The notes below the pieces were generated by a model that had not been told where the DNA came from, made no database searches, and saw only the letters and a program-made list of their open reading frames with translations. 19,803 nt of DNA from an uncultured Oscillospiraceae bacterium (GTDB taxonomy: Bacteria; Bacillota; Clostridia; Oscillospirales; Oscillospiraceae): NCBI GenBank assembly GCA_910579485.1, contig CAJTVO010000058.1, positions 1 to 19,803 of the forward strand. Reading direction: 5' to 3'. Below are positions 19,722-19,803 of the stretch, one piece after another; the first letter of the stretch is position 1, and every line of letters starts with the position of its first letter. Both the position numbers and the translations under genes were made by a program.

Positions 19722-19803
19722 TGCCGCCCTTCGGGCGGCAGGGGGAGTTGTTTCTTTGCGATAGCCCGGGGGCTACGCGCCCCCGGACTCCTCGGGTACT
19801 TTT
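19722..19803 (-). repeat. Structured palindromic repeat, copy 4 (reverse, cut by window end)
   Basis: It begins 9 bp after the mutL stop. Hairpin D is an 8-bp stem (19722-19729 with 19733-19740). The linker 19741-19765 reads on the reverse strand with CGCAAAGAAA. Hairpin B is an 8-bp stem (19766-19773 with 19779-19786) with a 5-nt loop. The start of hairpin A (GGTACTTTT, 19795-19803) runs off the window. The order D, B, A on the plus strand means the copy is in reverse orientation, like copy 2. Confidence 0.8.

Noticed and set aside
1..19803. CRISPR array or tRNA/rRNA genes
   Set aside because: No regularly spaced direct repeats of CRISPR type and no tRNA or rRNA sequence signatures were seen on either strand.

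Overview
The window comes from a GC-rich, spore-forming member of the Clostridia, most likely a gut Oscillospiraceae-type Firmicute. This rests on four things: the rpmH-rnpA-yidD-yidC-jag block normally found beside the chromosomal origin; the sporulation genes spoIIP, yabP and yabQ; strong AGGAGG-type ribosome binding sites with ATG, GTG and TTG starts; and GC-rich third codon positions that create long antisense shadow frames. The genus cannot be fixed from the sequence alone. dnaA and oriC, usual neighbours of rpmH, are not in the window.

Layout. (1) 1-3506: a palindromic repeat, the rpmH promoter and leader, then rpmH, rnpA, yidD, yidC and jag/khpB, closed by a perfect bidirectional terminator. 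(2) 3530-5634: an ECF transporter S component divergent from a MocR/PdxR-type PLP-dependent regulator, with an operator-like repeat array between them; probably a vitamin B6 uptake module. (3) 5.8-8.9 kb: a visibly AT-rich block of poorly known genes (a lipoprotein, a small acidic protein, a 217-aa protein, two membrane proteins), probably acquired. (4) 9108-11094: spoIIP, hup, rqcP. (5) 11101-12605: a nested inverted structure made of two oppositely oriented structured repeats, then two roughly 50-bp inverted repeats, enclosing a 57-aa reverse-strand gene and three tandem XRE-family HTH genes. (6) 12626-16386: a HAD phosphatase, a DUF4349 lipoprotein, and a PadR regulator with a DUF2812 membrane protein, preceded by two operator palindromes. 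(7) 16434-17504, reverse strand: yabP followed by one open frame that joins YabQ to a DivIC/FtsB-like protein. (8) 17770-19713: mutL, then another structured repeat cut by the window end.

The most striking feature is a repeat family with at least four copies (1-171 partial, 11101-11183 reverse, 12468-12605, 19722-end reverse and partial). Each copy is built from up to four consecutive hairpins, called C, A, B and D here, joined by conserved single-stranded blocks (CGCGTTTTTG between C and A; CGNANAGAAA between B and D). Stem sequences differ between copies while pairing is kept, so the structure itself appears to be conserved. The B. subtilis order hup-yabO-yabP-yabQ-divIC is split here: hup-rqcP lies on one side of the inserted material and yabP-yabQ-divIC lies on the other side, inverted.
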